Source: Cecembia calidifontis
GTDB lineage: Bacteria > Bacteroidota > Bacteroidia > Cytophagales > Cyclobacteriaceae
Reading direction: 5' to 3'
Length of the DNA: 64,000 nucleotides
Assembly: GCF_004216715.1 (NCBI RefSeq)
Contig: NZ_SGXG01000001.1
Location: 2,774,501 to 2,838,500 of the forward strand
The first letter of the stretch is position 1. Every line of letters starts with the position of its first letter. The notes beneath the pieces were generated by a model, which had not been told where the DNA came from, made no database searches, and saw only the letters and a program-made list of their open reading frames with translations. Positions 16,489-27,800 of the stretch are shown here, in pieces. The position numbers and the translations under genes were made by a program.

Positions 16489-17667
16489 ATGACATCAAAA
16501 GTTTCAAAAGTAACTTTTGGGGATTTCCATTATTGGCTCCCAAAAGTACTCACAGCTATTGCTATCATAGCTGTATCGAGTTTTATTTCCTGTAGTTCGG
16601 GAAATGGTAAAAATCAGAATCAACTTTTAATTGAAGTGCCAATTGTGGAGCTTAAGCCCATGAGTATTACTGTTCCGAAAACATACGTATGTGATATTCA
16701 GGCAGTACAATTTGTAGAGGTTAGGGCAAAAGTTGAGGGTTTTGTGAATAGGATTTATGTGGATGAAGGCCAGTTTGTCAAAAAAGACCAAACACTTTTT
16801 CAATTAAGTTCCAATGAGTTTAATGAAATGGTCAATTCTGCCAATGCTAAATTAAGACAGGCCCAGGCTGAGGCCAAGGCAGCGTCACTTGAAGTAGAAA
16901 GACTTAAAATATTGGTAGATAAAAACATCATTTCCCCCTCAGAACTGGAATTGGCAAGGTCAAAACGGGCAGTTGCAGAATCTGCTATTGCTGAAGCTGA
17001 GGCCATGTTGAAAAATGCAAAAATTGGACTTTCATACACCACCGTCAAAGCTCCTTTTGATGGTTTTGTGGATAGGATACCTTTCAAAACTGGAAGTTTG
17101 GTAACCGCAGGTGATTTACTTACCAATATTACAGATATCTCTGAAATTTTTGCCTACTACAAAGTGACCGAAAATGAGTACCTTCAATATATGCGTACAA
17201 GATTGGAAAATGAAGGTGTTCTGGATCAGGAAGTATCCTTAATACTTTCTAATGGAGAGGTTTATGAGCATAAGGGAAAACTGGAGACCATGGAAGCTGA
17301 CTTTGAAAGGGGTACTGGATCCATTGCTTTTAGAGTTAGATTTCCGAACCCGGATCAGCTTCTCAAGCATGGGGCAACGGGTAAAGTGCAAATGGAAGAG
17401 GAACTAAAAGACATATTTCTTATTCCCCAAAAGTCCACCTTTGAAATTCAAGATTATACCTATGTGTATATTTTAGATAAAGACAATAAGGTAAAAGTGC
17501 GTAGCTTCAAGCCTTTGCAGCGTTTTGGTCTTTTCTATGTTTCTGATAGCTTCGAACAAGGAGACAGGATAGTCTATGAAGGCATTCAACAGGTTAAAGA
17601 TGGAATCCAGATTGCCCCTGAATTAAAGCCGGAAAAGGATGTCTATGATACTTTAGTGAAATCTTAA
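16489..17667 (+). CDS. RND efflux periplasmic adaptor (membrane fusion protein)
   Basis: This 392-aa protein joins the inner-membrane pump to the outer-membrane channel. A hydrophobic N-terminus ends in a lipobox (SSFISC, Cys about 35), so it is probably an anchored lipoprotein. The order is the family one: a lipoyl/biotinyl half-motif (VEGFVNRIYVDEGQFVKKDQ), an alpha-helical hairpin rich in Ala and Glu (about 110-170), the second lipoyl half (VKAPFDGFVDRI), then beta-barrel and membrane-proximal domains. It is the first gene of adaptor-permease-channel, 12 nt before the permease ATG. No regulator gene flanks the operon. Confidence 0.93.
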   Translation: MTSKVSKVTFGDFHYWLPKVLTAIAIIAVSSFISCSSGNGKNQNQLLIEVPIVELKPMSITVPKTYVCDIQAVQFVEVRAKVEGFVNRIYVDEGQFVKKDQTLFQLSSNEFNEMVNSANAKLRQAQAEAKAASLEVERLKILVDKNIISPSELELARSKRAVAESAIAEAEAMLKNAKIGLSYTTVKAPFDGFVDRIPFKTGSLVTAGDLLTNITDISEIFAYYKVTENEYLQYMRTRLENEGVLDQEVSLILSNGEVYEHKGKLETMEADFERGTGSIAFRVRFPNPDQLLKHGATGKVQMEEELKDIFLIPQKSTFEIQDYTYVYILDKDNKVKVRSFKPLQRFGLFYVSDSFEQGDRIVYEGIQQVKDGIQIAPELKPEKDVYDTLVKS

Positions 17668-17679
17668 TATTTGACAGAG

Positions 17680-20600
17680 ATGCTTAAAATATTTATTAAG
17701 AGACCGGTTCTTTCCACGGTAATATCAATTTTGATCACCTTGGTTGGACTTCTTTCTTTGTTTAGACTTCCTATTACCCAGTTTCCGGAAATAGTTCCCC
17801 CTTCAGTTACTGTCACAGCGAAATATACTGGTGCAAATGCCGAGGTTTTGGCCAAAGCTGTTGCCACTCCATTGGAAAGGGCCATTAATGGAGTGCCGGG
17901 CATGCAGTATATGACATCCGTAAATACGAATGATGGAGTAACTTTGATCAATATTGTATTTAAGGTCGGTACTGATCCGGATGTTGCTGCAGTTAACGTT
18001 CAAAACAGGGTGGCAACGGTATTGGATGAATTGCCTGAAGAGGTAATCAGGGCAGGTGTACAAACCGAGAAAGAGGTTAATAGTATGTTGATGTACTTAA
18101 ACCTAATGACATCGGATACTACTCAGGATGAAAAATTTGTCTACAATTTTGCAGACATAAATATTCTCCCGGAGTTGAAAAGAATTGATGGGGTTGGTTT
18201 TGCCCAGATTATGGGATTCAAAGATTACGCAATGAGGATTTGGTTGAAGCCAGACCGATTGGTTGCCTACAATTTATCCCCGCAGGATGTGACAAATGCC
18301 ATCAGGGCTCAAAATGTGGAAGCTGCTCCCGGCAAATCAGGCATCAGCTCTGACAGGGATCCCCAAGCTTTGCAATATGTGTTAAAATACACAGGGAAGT
18401 TTACACAAGAGGAAGATTATGAAAACATTACCTTAAAAGCACTTCCTGATGGCTCTTTATTGAAATTAAAGGATGTTGCCGATATAGTTTTTGATGCTCA
18501 GGAATATAGCATGGTTTCAATGACGGACGGAAGACCTTCCGCCTCCATTATGATCAAGCAGAGGCCCGGATCCAATGCAAGGGAAGTAATCCAGAACATC
18601 AAAAACAAAATGGATGAATTACAAGGTGAGTCGTTCCCTCCGGGGATGGAATACAACGTTTCTTATGATGTTTCCAGGTTTTTAGATGCGTCAATATGGA
18701 ATGTAGTAAAAACTCTAATTGAAGCATTTATTTTGGTTTCAGTTGTGATTTTTATTTTTCTACAAGACTTCAGGTCGACTTTGATACCGGCCATAGCAGT
18801 ACCTGTTTCCTTAATAGGAACATTCTTCTTTATGCAGGTTTTTGGATTTTCAATTAATATGCTTACCCTTTTTGCTTTGGTTTTGGCAATAGGTATAGTG
18901 GTAGATGATGCGATAGTAGTGGTTGAGGCAGTGCATGTCAAAATGCACAAATATGGAATGAATGCCATGGATGCTACCATAGCTGCAATGAAGGAAATAG
19001 GTGGGGCGATTGTTGCGATTACCTTGGTGATGACAGCGGTATTTGTTCCCGTAAGCTTTCTTTCAGGTCCAGTGGGCATTTTTTATAGGCAATTTTCACT
19101 TACTCTTGCTATAGCCATTGTTATCTCAGGCATCAATGCACTTACCCTTTCACCTGCTTTATCGGCTTTATTGTTAAAGCCTACAGACGTCAAACATGAT
19201 CCATCCAAAGGAATAATGCAAAAGTTTTTTTATCATTTTAATAAGAAATTTGATGCATTAACCTCTAGATATGGGGCTATTCTTAGAATTATTGCCAATA
19301 GAAAAGTCATAACATTTGGAGCATTAGGTCTTTTCTTTTTCCTCACTTATGGAGTATTGTCCGTTTTACCTACTGGTTTTATTCCAAATGAAGACCAGAG
19401 TATGATCTACGTGAATGTCACCACCCCTCCAGGTGCCACTGTAGAACGTACCTCAGAAATCATGGACCAAGTACAAGCCAATTTGTTGCCATTAGGTGAG
19501 GTGGAGACCATTTCTACATTAGCCGGTTACAGCCTTATGACTGAAACAGCAGGGGCTTCTTATGGGATGGGGATGATCAATTTGGTGGACTGGGGAAGCA
19601 GGAATAAAAATGTCAATGAATTAATCAAAGAATATGAGGAGAGGACTTCTCATATTAAAGGTGCAAAAATCCAATTTTTTTCACCTCCCGCTTTGCCTGG
19701 TTTTGGAAACGCGTCTGGTTTTGAGTTGCGTTTACAGGATAGATCAAGTTCGGGATTGGATAATATGGGTAGAATAACCCAGGAATTTGTTGAAGCTCTC
19801 AACCAGAGACCAGAACTCAAGGGGGTCGAGACAAATTTTGAGCCAAATTTCCCTCAATATATTTTGAATGTGGACCATGATAAAGCCGCAAAATTGGGAG
19901 TGTCTGTGGAATCAGCTATGGAAACACTTCAAAGTTATATTGGAAGTTTTTATGCTTCTAATTTTATAAGGTACGGTTTGATGTATAAAGTCATGATTCA
20001 AGCATCTCCTGAATACAGAACTTCTCCCGAGTCTATTTTATCCATGTATGCTAAAAATGATCGCGGACAAATGGTACCTTATTCCAATTTTGTGAATTTG
20101 GAGAGGGTTTATGGCCCGGAGCAACTCACCAGATACAACATGTACACTTCTGCATTGATTACGGGCGATGCAGCAGAGGGTTTTTCTTCTGGCGATGCCA
20201 TTAGGGCAGTGGAGGAAGTTGCAGTTAAAATTCTTCCAAGAGGCTTTGATATTGACTGGTCAGGAATTACAAGGGAGCAAATAGCTGCTGGTAATCAGGC
20301 TCTTTATGTGTTTGCTATCTGTGTGGTATTTGTATACCTCCTTCTTTCAGCACAGTATGAAAGTTACATTTTGCCTTTGGCTGTATTGTTTTCTCTTCCC
20401 GCTGGTATTTTTGGATCTTTTCTTTTTTTGAAAATAACAGGCTTGGAAAATAATATTTATGCCCAGGTATCCCTGGTTATGTTAATCGGATTACTTGGTA
20501 AGAATGCTATATTAATTATTGAAATAGCCAGACAAAATAGGATGCGAGGCCTTAGTATTTTGCGGAGTGCCATCTATGGTGGTGTGGAAAGGTTAAGGCC

Positions 20601-20826
20601 TATTTTGATGACCTCATTTGCTTTTATCGCCGGATTGATTCCTTTGACCATAGCTTCTGGAGCAGGGGCCATTGGTAACAGGACTATTGGGACAGCCGCA
20701 GCCGGAGGTATGCTTATCGGTACATTAGTCGGTGTATTTCTGATACCTGGTCTTTATGTGGTATTTGAAACCATGGCCACTAAATTCAAGAAAAAAGAAA
20801 CCTCAGAAATTTCTGTAAAGGCATGA
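17680..20826 (+). CDS. RND efflux permease, HAE1 type
   Basis: This is a proton-driven multidrug pump of the AcrB/MexB kind, 1048 aa. I chose the ATG at 17680 (MLKIFIKRPVLSTVIS), the usual family start; a TTG nine bases earlier is an alternative. Twelve membrane helices in two halves and two large periplasmic loops are expected. The proton-relay residues are visible: the Asp pair in GIVVDDAIVVVEAV (TM4) and Lys in GLLGKNAILIIEIA (TM10). The hydrophobe/amphiphile branch is inferred from these and from the partner genes; no heavy-metal signature is seen. Its stop overlaps the next start. Confidence 0.96.
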   Translation: MLKIFIKRPVLSTVISILITLVGLLSLFRLPITQFPEIVPPSVTVTAKYTGANAEVLAKAVATPLERAINGVPGMQYMTSVNTNDGVTLINIVFKVGTDPDVAAVNVQNRVATVLDELPEEVIRAGVQTEKEVNSMLMYLNLMTSDTTQDEKFVYNFADINILPELKRIDGVGFAQIMGFKDYAMRIWLKPDRLVAYNLSPQDVTNAIRAQNVEAAPGKSGISSDRDPQALQYVLKYTGKFTQEEDYENITLKALPDGSLLKLKDVADIVFDAQEYSMVSMTDGRPSASIMIKQRPGSNAREVIQNIKNKMDELQGESFPPGMEYNVSYDVSRFLDASIWNVVKTLIEAFILVSVVIFIFLQDFRSTLIPAIAVPVSLIGTFFFMQVFGFSINMLTLFALVLAIGIVVDDAIVVVEAVHVKMHKYGMNAMDATIAAMKEIGGAIVAITLVMTAVFVPVSFLSGPVGIFYRQFSLTLAIAIVISGINALTLSPALSALLLKPTDVKHDPSKGIMQKFFYHFNKKFDALTSRYGAILRIIANRKVITFGALGLFFFLTYGVLSVLPTGFIPNEDQSMIYVNVTTPPGATVERTSEIMDQVQANLLPLGEVETISTLAGYSLMTETAGASYGMGMINLVDWGSRNKNVNELIKEYEERTSHIKGAKIQFFSPPALPGFGNASGFELRLQDRSSSGLDNMGRITQEFVEALNQRPELKGVETNFEPNFPQYILNVDHDKAAKLGVSVESAMETLQSYIGSFYASNFIRYGLMYKVMIQASPEYRTSPESILSMYAKNDRGQMVPYSNFVNLERVYGPEQLTRYNMYTSALITGDAAEGFSSGDAIRAVEEVAVKILPRGFDIDWSGITREQIAAGNQALYVFAICVVFVYLLLSAQYESYILPLAVLFSLPAGIFGSFLFLKITGLENNIYAQVSLVMLIGLLGKNAILIIEIARQNRMRGLSILRSAIYGGVERLRPILMTSFAFIAGLIPLTIASGAGAIGNRTIGTAAAGGMLIGTLVGVFLIPGLYVVFETMATKFKKKETSEISVKA

Positions 20827-22286
20827 GCATCATGAATTGGAATACAAGAACAGTTGCATTTGTGGGCCTAATGACATTAAGTATTTTGGTATTTGGATGT
20901 CAGGCCACCAAGATCCAAGAAGATATTAATTATGGTCAAACTCCAAAGGTTTATTTTGATGAAAATAAAAATGGGGATTCTACCATAGCCGTTCTGCAAT
21001 GGGAAGAATTCTTCCAAGATCCTGCACTGAAGGATTTAATTGCAGTTGCCTTGACCAACAATCAAGAAAACCTGAAAACACTTGAGAGAATCAAACTTGC
21101 AGGGGCGGAATTCAAAATGGCAAGGGTAGGAATGCTCCCTGAAATCAATGGATTTGCAGGTGCATATAGGCAAAGATTTGGAGAGTATACCATGGATGGG
21201 GTAGGAAATGCGGATTCGAACCTTTCACCTTCTGTACCAGAAGACAAGAAAATTCCCGATCCATATAGGGACTTCATAATAGGTGCTCAATTCAATTGGG
21301 AGTTGGATATCTGGGGAAAGTATAAGAACCGCAAAAAAGCAGCGGCAGCCAGGTATTTGGCTTCCCAGGAGATGGCCAATCTTGTAAAAACTTTACTTAT
21401 CTCTGAAGTAGCGCAGTCTTATTACATTTTGGTGGGCCTGGATGAAGAATTGAGGGTTTTGGAAGAAAATATCAGATTACAGGAGTTGGCGGTAAATCTT
21501 ACCAAAGACCTAAAAACTGCAGGAAAAGAGAATCAATTGGCCGTGGATCAGTTTGAAGCTTTGATGCTAAACTCTAAAGCATTGTTAGTGGAAAAACAGA
21601 GGCAATTACGTTCTGAAGAGCTAAGGTTGACCGGTCTTTTGGGTGTTTATCAATTTGACCACCAAAGACTTGGACTGGACCGGGTTTTTGACAGGCCAGA
21701 ATTGGTTCAAATCGGATTACCTTCAGATCTACTGCTATTGAGGCCAGATATTAGATCTGCCGAACAGGAATTGTTGGCGAGTAAAGCGGATATTTCTGTA
21801 GCAAGAGCAGCCTATTTCCCTTCATTTAACCTTTTTGGGATGGCTGGTTTTAATGCCTTTGATTTCAGCAGGCTATTCTTAAATCCGGCATCCAGCGTAT
21901 ACCAATTTGGAGCAGGCCTTGTCGCACCTGTATTTAACAGGAATCAGATTAGAGCAAACTTTGAAGCAGCCAATTCCCGTCAGAGGATTGCATGGTATGA
22001 TTATGAGCAAACAGTCCTTAGGAGTTATTTGGAAGTTCTTGACTTGGTTAATGAATTCCAAACCTATGATGAGCAGCTTCAGGTCAAAACCTATGAGGTG
22101 GAGGTGCAGAAAAGATCTGTTGAAAATTCCAACACGATGTTTATGGTGGGATATGCCAATTACCTCGAGGTAATCAATGCCCAAAGCAGAGCACTTCAGT
22201 CCCAGATTGAGTTGATAGAATTAAAAGTGAAACAATTGCAGTCCAATGTAAAACTTTACCGTGCTTTGGGCGGCGGTTGGAATTAA
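20823..22286 (+). CDS. Outer-membrane efflux channel, NodT/OprM type lipoprotein
   Basis: This 487-aa channel completes the tripartite pump. The signal ends with the lipobox VFGC (Cys26). Two repeats of the OEP family follow (helical segments rich in Ala, Glu and Leu; FNWELDIWGKYKNRKK and VLDLVNEFQTYDEQLQ). LPSDLLLLRPDIRSAEQEL is the typical second-repeat signature. The start at 20823 overlaps the permease stop as ATGA; an internal ATG at 20832 is possible. A strong terminator follows. Confidence 0.94.
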   Translation: MSIMNWNTRTVAFVGLMTLSILVFGCQATKIQEDINYGQTPKVYFDENKNGDSTIAVLQWEEFFQDPALKDLIAVALTNNQENLKTLERIKLAGAEFKMARVGMLPEINGFAGAYRQRFGEYTMDGVGNADSNLSPSVPEDKKIPDPYRDFIIGAQFNWELDIWGKYKNRKKAAAARYLASQEMANLVKTLLISEVAQSYYILVGLDEELRVLEENIRLQELAVNLTKDLKTAGKENQLAVDQFEALMLNSKALLVEKQRQLRSEELRLTGLLGVYQFDHQRLGLDRVFDRPELVQIGLPSDLLLLRPDIRSAEQELLASKADISVARAAYFPSFNLFGMAGFNAFDFSRLFLNPASSVYQFGAGLVAPVFNRNQIRANFEAANSRQRIAWYDYEQTVLRSYLEVLDLVNEFQTYDEQLQVKTYEVEVQKRSVENSNTMFMVGYANYLEVINAQSRALQSQIELIELKVKQLQSNVKLYRALGGGWN

Positions 22287-22299
22287 GAAGAAAAAAAAC

Positions 22300-22328
22300 A
22301 AAAAGCCCCCAAATATTGGGGGCTTTTT
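22300..22328 (+). terminator. Terminator after the efflux operon
   Basis: A 13-bp stem (22300-22312 with 22316-22328) built on AAAAAGCCCCC / GGGGGCTTTTT with a 3-nt loop. It lies 14 nt after the channel stop. Confidence 0.93.
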
Positions 22329-22416
22329 AGTCTCTAGGATAACCCTTATTTGAACTTAAACACTTATTTAGAGAAACTCTAAAAGTATTTCAAGTTTAGG
22401 CATATTTTGACATCGG

Positions 22417-22442
22417 AAAAATACCTAACGTTAGGTATTTTT
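22417..22442. repeat. Perfect 26-bp palindrome with T/A tails
   Basis: AAAAATACCTAAC is followed directly by its exact complement, with the centre between 22429 and 22430 and T/A runs outside. It lies in the 309-base gap between the convergent efflux and S9 peptidase genes. It can serve as a bidirectional terminator, mainly for the peptidase gene. The loop-free perfect symmetry also resembles a regulator operator. The rest of the gap (22443-22595) is AT-rich with no gene or signal that I can support. Confidence 0.55.
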
Positions 22443-22595
22443 TTTAGCGTTATAACGAAATAAATCAATTTAATGCCAAAATAAGTCAATTATAATCAAT
22501 TAAGGTTTTAATAATTTTCTAAATCTTGACTAAAGTCAAGTTTAGTTTTAGTGTGTTTTTGCCATATTCTATTTTTCCCAAACCATGGTTTTTAC

Positions 22596-24767
22596 TTACT
22601 GAATGCCTCTTGGATGGTTTACATATCTTTCAAAGAATTCAATTATTCTAGCCAAACGGTCTATCCTTCTATGGACTGCACCTGATCTTGACAGTTCATG
22701 TCCTTCTCCGGGATAGCGAACATATTCTACAGGTTTGCCCAGAATTTTTAAACTTTTGTATAGCAATTCTGACTGCCTTACACCTGTTCTTAAATCCACA
22801 TCTCCATGTTTGATCAATAATGGAGTCTGAATATTTTGGACATAAGTTTGCGGACTGTTGTAATCCAAAATTTCTTTGACACCTTCTTCCCAAGGATAGC
22901 CAAAATGGTTAGGGACCAATCTCCAAGCATTGCCCTCTCCCATAAAGAATGTAAGTTCATATACCCCTCTTTGTGCAAAGGCCGCTTTGAATCTATGATC
23001 ATGGCTTACTATCCAAGCAGTCAAGTATCCGGCGTAAGAGCCTCCTGTCAAAAACAATTGGTCTTTATCAATCCAGGCGAATTGATTACTTGCTGCATCC
23101 AAAGACCCGGGTACATCTGCAGCGGGACCATCGCCCCAGTTTCTGAAGTTGCCTTTTTGAAAGGCTTTGCCATATCCTCCACTTCCTCTCGGATTGGCAT
23201 ATACCACCCCGTAACCTTTGGCAGCCATGATTTGGAATTCATGCCACATACTGGGTTCCCCTGGTCCCCACATGGCGGAAGGTCCGCCGTGCATATTCAA
23301 AATTGTAGGGTATTTTACTCCTTCCTGTCTTTCTGTAGGAGGCATTACCCAATAATCTACAACCAATCCATCTGCTGTTTTTAATTGATGGGCACTTGGT
23401 TTGGAAAGTTTTTTTCCGGCAAGCCATCCCTCATTGAATCGGGTTAATTGGATGGGGTTTCTGTTGTTTAAATCGGCAGAGTATATTTCAGAAGGATTTT
23501 CGATTTTAGTTAAGGCATAGGCAATATGTTTTCCCCTTGTATCAAAACCATTGACCCCCACTGGTCCTGAAATGATCGCTTCAATTTTTCCGGTATTGAT
23601 TTGGGCGCTCCAAAGACTAAATCCTCCCTGGTTTGCCCCGGTAAACAGTATATACTGACTGTCCTCTGTCCATTTTGGACTGGTAACTGCTCTGTCCAGA
23701 CTTTCGGTAATCCACTTAAAACCAGTTCCGTCGGGTTTAATGATGCCGATCATTGACATATTATAGGAAGGTTCTTCCATATTTTGTCCACCTAAGGCAA
23801 TCCATTTTCCATCGGGAGAAAATACAGGGTTACCCACCCGGTGATTTTCCAAAGCAAAGAATACCTCGGCTGATTTGTTTTTGAGGTTGATTTTCCAAAT
23901 CTCTGTATGGTTTGTCAGGTCGGGGTGTTCTGTGTTTTTAAGCGATGATGCGAGTAAATAGGTGCCATCAGGTGACCATGTTGCACCAAAGTAACTTTGG
24001 AATCCATCTGTAATCCTTTCTGTTTTTCCAGTTTCTAGATCAAGAATATTCAAATGGGAAAAGAAAAGGTCGGGACTCAGGTCTGTCTCTCCCAAGAAAT
24101 TTAACCTATCAATAACTCTCGGATCATTTTTACTGGCATTTTTGGCTAGGAATGCCCTTAACTCTTCAAGATTTCCATCTGGATTGGGTTTAATTTCTTC
24201 TTTAGCCATCCCTTCCTGTATGGCTTTGTAATTGGGTTCATCACCATAACTTCTACCTGGCCTTTGCATCTTCCAGTCAGGAGAGCCACTTAAAGACCAC
24301 ATAGGGATGGTGGTGCTGAAAAGGATTTTTTTTCCATCTGGCGACCAAACCGGATTGGAAACATTGAACTTTTCGGAAGTCATGACCTGGCTTTCCCCCC
24401 CGTCTAAAGGGAGGATCCATAATTGTGATTTTCCATCTTTGGGCCTTAAAAAGGCAATTTTTTTGCCATCCGGGGACAACTCAAAAGATGAAACATTATA
24501 CTCCGATGAAGTCAAAGGCTTCCCCGGATGCTTACCATCGATTGGGGTCACCCAGAGTTGTGACTTGTACTGATATTCATTTTCATTTTTAACTTCAATG
24601 AAATTTTTGACGAAAAGTACATCTTTTCCATTAGGGGAAATGGTATGAGAGGAGGTACTCACTATTTTTACGATGTCACTGATGTTAATCAGGTCATCCC
24701 TTTGTGCCTGTACAATTGGTGTGCAGAACACAAAAAGAATCAGCATAATTTTTAACTTTTGCTTCAT
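22596..24767 (-). CDS. Secreted S9 family prolyl oligopeptidase-like peptidase
   Basis: This 723-aa exported peptidase has a signal peptide (MKQKLKIMLILFVFCTPIVQAQ). A beta-propeller follows (about 40-440) with repeated SPDGKKI / SPDGKWI TolB-like blades, then an alpha/beta hydrolase domain. The nucleophile is Ser577 in GGSYAGYL, the acid lies in HGDVDLRTG and the His in YPGEGHEL. It matches the acylaminoacyl peptidase/DPP IV-like group that degrades oligopeptides in the periplasm. It stands alone between two terminator-like structures and a divergent kinase gene. Confidence 0.94.
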   Translation of the reverse strand: MKQKLKIMLILFVFCTPIVQAQRDDLINISDIVKIVSTSSHTISPNGKDVLFVKNFIEVKNENEYQYKSQLWVTPIDGKHPGKPLTSSEYNVSSFELSPDGKKIAFLRPKDGKSQLWILPLDGGESQVMTSEKFNVSNPVWSPDGKKILFSTTIPMWSLSGSPDWKMQRPGRSYGDEPNYKAIQEGMAKEEIKPNPDGNLEELRAFLAKNASKNDPRVIDRLNFLGETDLSPDLFFSHLNILDLETGKTERITDGFQSYFGATWSPDGTYLLASSLKNTEHPDLTNHTEIWKINLKNKSAEVFFALENHRVGNPVFSPDGKWIALGGQNMEEPSYNMSMIGIIKPDGTGFKWITESLDRAVTSPKWTEDSQYILFTGANQGGFSLWSAQINTGKIEAIISGPVGVNGFDTRGKHIAYALTKIENPSEIYSADLNNRNPIQLTRFNEGWLAGKKLSKPSAHQLKTADGLVVDYWVMPPTERQEGVKYPTILNMHGGPSAMWGPGEPSMWHEFQIMAAKGYGVVYANPRGSGGYGKAFQKGNFRNWGDGPAADVPGSLDAASNQFAWIDKDQLFLTGGSYAGYLTAWIVSHDHRFKAAFAQRGVYELTFFMGEGNAWRLVPNHFGYPWEEGVKEILDYNSPQTYVQNIQTPLLIKHGDVDLRTGVRQSELLYKSLKILGKPVEYVRYPGEGHELSRSGAVHRRIDRLARIIEFFERYVNHPRGIQ

Positions 24768-24881
24768 GATTAATTTTTGTTTATTGTGGGTGGAATTGAT
24801 TTGATGATGATTGGTTATTGCGCAATAAGGTTTAAATTAAATCATTAAAATTGAAATCTACATTTAATTTTACAGGACCGT

Positions 24882-27800
24882 ATGGCTTATTTTGAAAAAT
24901 TGGATATTTCCATTTTCAGTTTTTTTGATGAAGTTACTGATCCCATGATGGTTTTTAGTGAAGATCAGATAGTTTTTGTTAATAAATTCTGGAGGGAGCA
25001 TTTTCAATATGATTTTCAGAAGTGGCAGGAGTTTGTTAATAATGGAATTAGCCAAAATGAATTGTATAGATTTTTTATGGCTGGCGAAAAGCCAAAAACA
25101 GAGTTTTTAAGGCCTTTAAAGGATAAAAGGGGTTTTTTGACCCGTTTTCAATGGACCTTTATAAGCCTTACCTCTAACAATGACCAAAGGTACTGTTTGG
25201 CAAAAGGAAAGCGTCACATCACGTTTGGCGAGTTGATGCAATATGAAAGTCAGGGTGTTGAAATAGCTGATCAGCAAGAGCTGGGTTTTATTAAAACCAT
25301 GTTGCATTACAGCCATGATATGATGGCAATCGTTGATGGGGAAGGTGTTTTTAAGTTTGTAAGTTCCTCCATCATTGATAAGCTCGGAATCACTCCTGAT
25401 GTCGTTTTGGGGAGATCTTTACATGAGCTTGAAGAAATAGGGGCTATTGAAGTAGTAGATGGCGACTTTGATGGACTAAATGAAAGGATGGGGGAAATCA
25501 GGATTGATTTTTGGGTGCACAAACCAGACGGGACGAAATTCTTTTTGGAATCTTATGGTAAAAATTTATTGGATGAACCTGCTGTTGAAGGAATACTCTT
25601 TAACGCTAGAGATGTCACTGAATTCTACTATGCAAAAAAGTCTCTCCAAAAGAGATACGATCTGGAAATTCTGATCAATAAGATTTCTGCAAAGTTTGTC
25701 AATGCAGACTATCATCAGCTGGATAAAGTTTTTCAGGACTCTTTAAAAATGCTCGGAGAGTTTGAAAAAGCAGACAGGGCCTATATTTTTCTAGTTCACG
25801 ATGACCTGAAGTCCATGGAATATGCTTATGAGTGGACTAATGAGGGAATTTTGCCCCAGATTGAGGACATGAAATATATCCCGGTTCACGAGGACGCTGC
25901 TACCATTAAAGCACTCAGGAAGGGGGAAATTTTCATCATATCTGATGTCGAATCTTTGTCAGATACCTTTGCTTTGGAAAAGGAAGTCTATAAGCAACAG
26001 GGGATTCAGTCAGTGATTTTAATTCCCATTTTTTCTGAACACAGGCTTATTGGCTTTTTTGGTTTGGATGCTGTAAAGGAAAAGAGGGATTGGGTAGAAA
26101 AGGATGAATACGTCCTTAGGCAACTGGGGGATATTTATGCAGGAAGTTTTATCAATCGGGCAATCAAAAAGAGCCTGGATAGGAATGAGAAACTTTTAGA
26201 ATCTACAGAAATTCTTGCAAAATCGGGTTCATGGAGATATAGCCCCTCCAAAAACCGCATTCATATTTCGAAAGGATTTAATAAGATTTTTGAAATTACA
26301 GATGGGGTGTCTTCTGTACAATTGGCAGATTTGTTTCCAAAAATATCTAAAGAGACCAGGAAAACCTTCATAAGGGATGTAAAAAGGGCGATTTTTGATC
26401 GAAGCAGCTCTTCAAGTGAGTTAATCTTAAAATTATCCGAAGGGAAAGAGAAAATCCTTTCCTACAATATAGTTGTAAAGCAAGGAGAAGGGACCGATAA
26501 ATTAGAGATTTATGGCTATTGTTCCGATATCACACACAAAAGAGGTGCTGAGAATTACCTGAAACTTCAGTCACAGATTTTGGCACAAGTTGATGACCCC
26601 ATTTTTGTGACTGATACCCAATGGAACGTGCTTTATCTAAACAAAGCTGCCAGGACGGAATGTAAACTCTTACAGTCCGCTGAATTTCAAGGGACCCTTT
26701 TTGATTTGTTTGATTTTCTTTCAGAAGATGTGCATGAAATCAAAATTGCTATAGGGGAATTAAAAAATGAGAAAGTATATAGACGGGAACTGAATCTGAA
26801 ATCATTGTATGGAGCAGTACAGCCTTATGATCTTTCTGTTCAGGCTTTCTTAAATGATGAAGGAGAAAAGCTAGGGTATTCATTTCTCATAAGGAATCTA
26901 TCCCTATTGCAAAAGCAGGAGGCACTGGCCAAAAGGGCTAAAATGGTAGTCGAAAATAGCCCTGCTGTTCTTTTTACAGTTGATCCCAATGAAAATTTCA
27001 AGATCTTATACATATCGGATAATATCAAGCAATTTGGTTACCAGGCAGATGAATTGATTACAAATGGCGCCAGTATTTTGGAGTTGATCCATCCGGATGA
27101 TTTAGAAGAGTTGCTTGATTTTCATCTCAAGGAGCAACATGAAAAGGGAATACCTGCTTATTCAGGAGAATATAGAATCAAAAAATCCAGTGGTGAATAC
27201 CGTTGGGTGGAGGATAAATCCAGAGAATTGTTGGATCAGGATGGAAAGGTGGTATTGCATGAAGGGATACTACAGGACATCACAGAAAGAAAAAAGGCCA
27301 GGGAAGAAATTATCCGCAGTCAGGAGAGGTATAGGGTATTGGCATCCAATATTCCATTTATCAGCGTATTCCTCATTGATAAGGATTTAAAATATATTGT
27401 TGCCCAAGGGTCTACCATGAGAAATTGGGGGATGAAACCTTCTGATTTTGAAGGCAAAACACTTTCGGAAGTACACAAGAAAAATCTCAGCGAAATTGAG
27501 CCTGCGGTAAAGACCGCATTATATCAAAAAAAGGATGTCAATAAAATCCTGATTTTTAGGCAAAGGGTTTATGAAATGACCATAAAACCGATCATGCATG
27601 AAGGTGAAGTGGAATATGCCCTAGGTATCCTAAGGGATATCAATGAAGAATATAATGCGAAGGAAAACCTTCTTAAAAGTGAGGAAAAGTACAGGAGATT
27701 GGTTGAAAATTCAACACAAATAATCTTCTCCATGGAGCCGGATTTCACCTTGACTTATGTTTCTCCCAATATCAAGCAGTTTTTAGGGTATGAACCTGAG

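Noticed and set aside
22836..23384. 182-codon frame on the plus strand inside the S9 peptidase gene
   Set aside because: It is a shadow of the coding strand, with no recognisable product or start signal.
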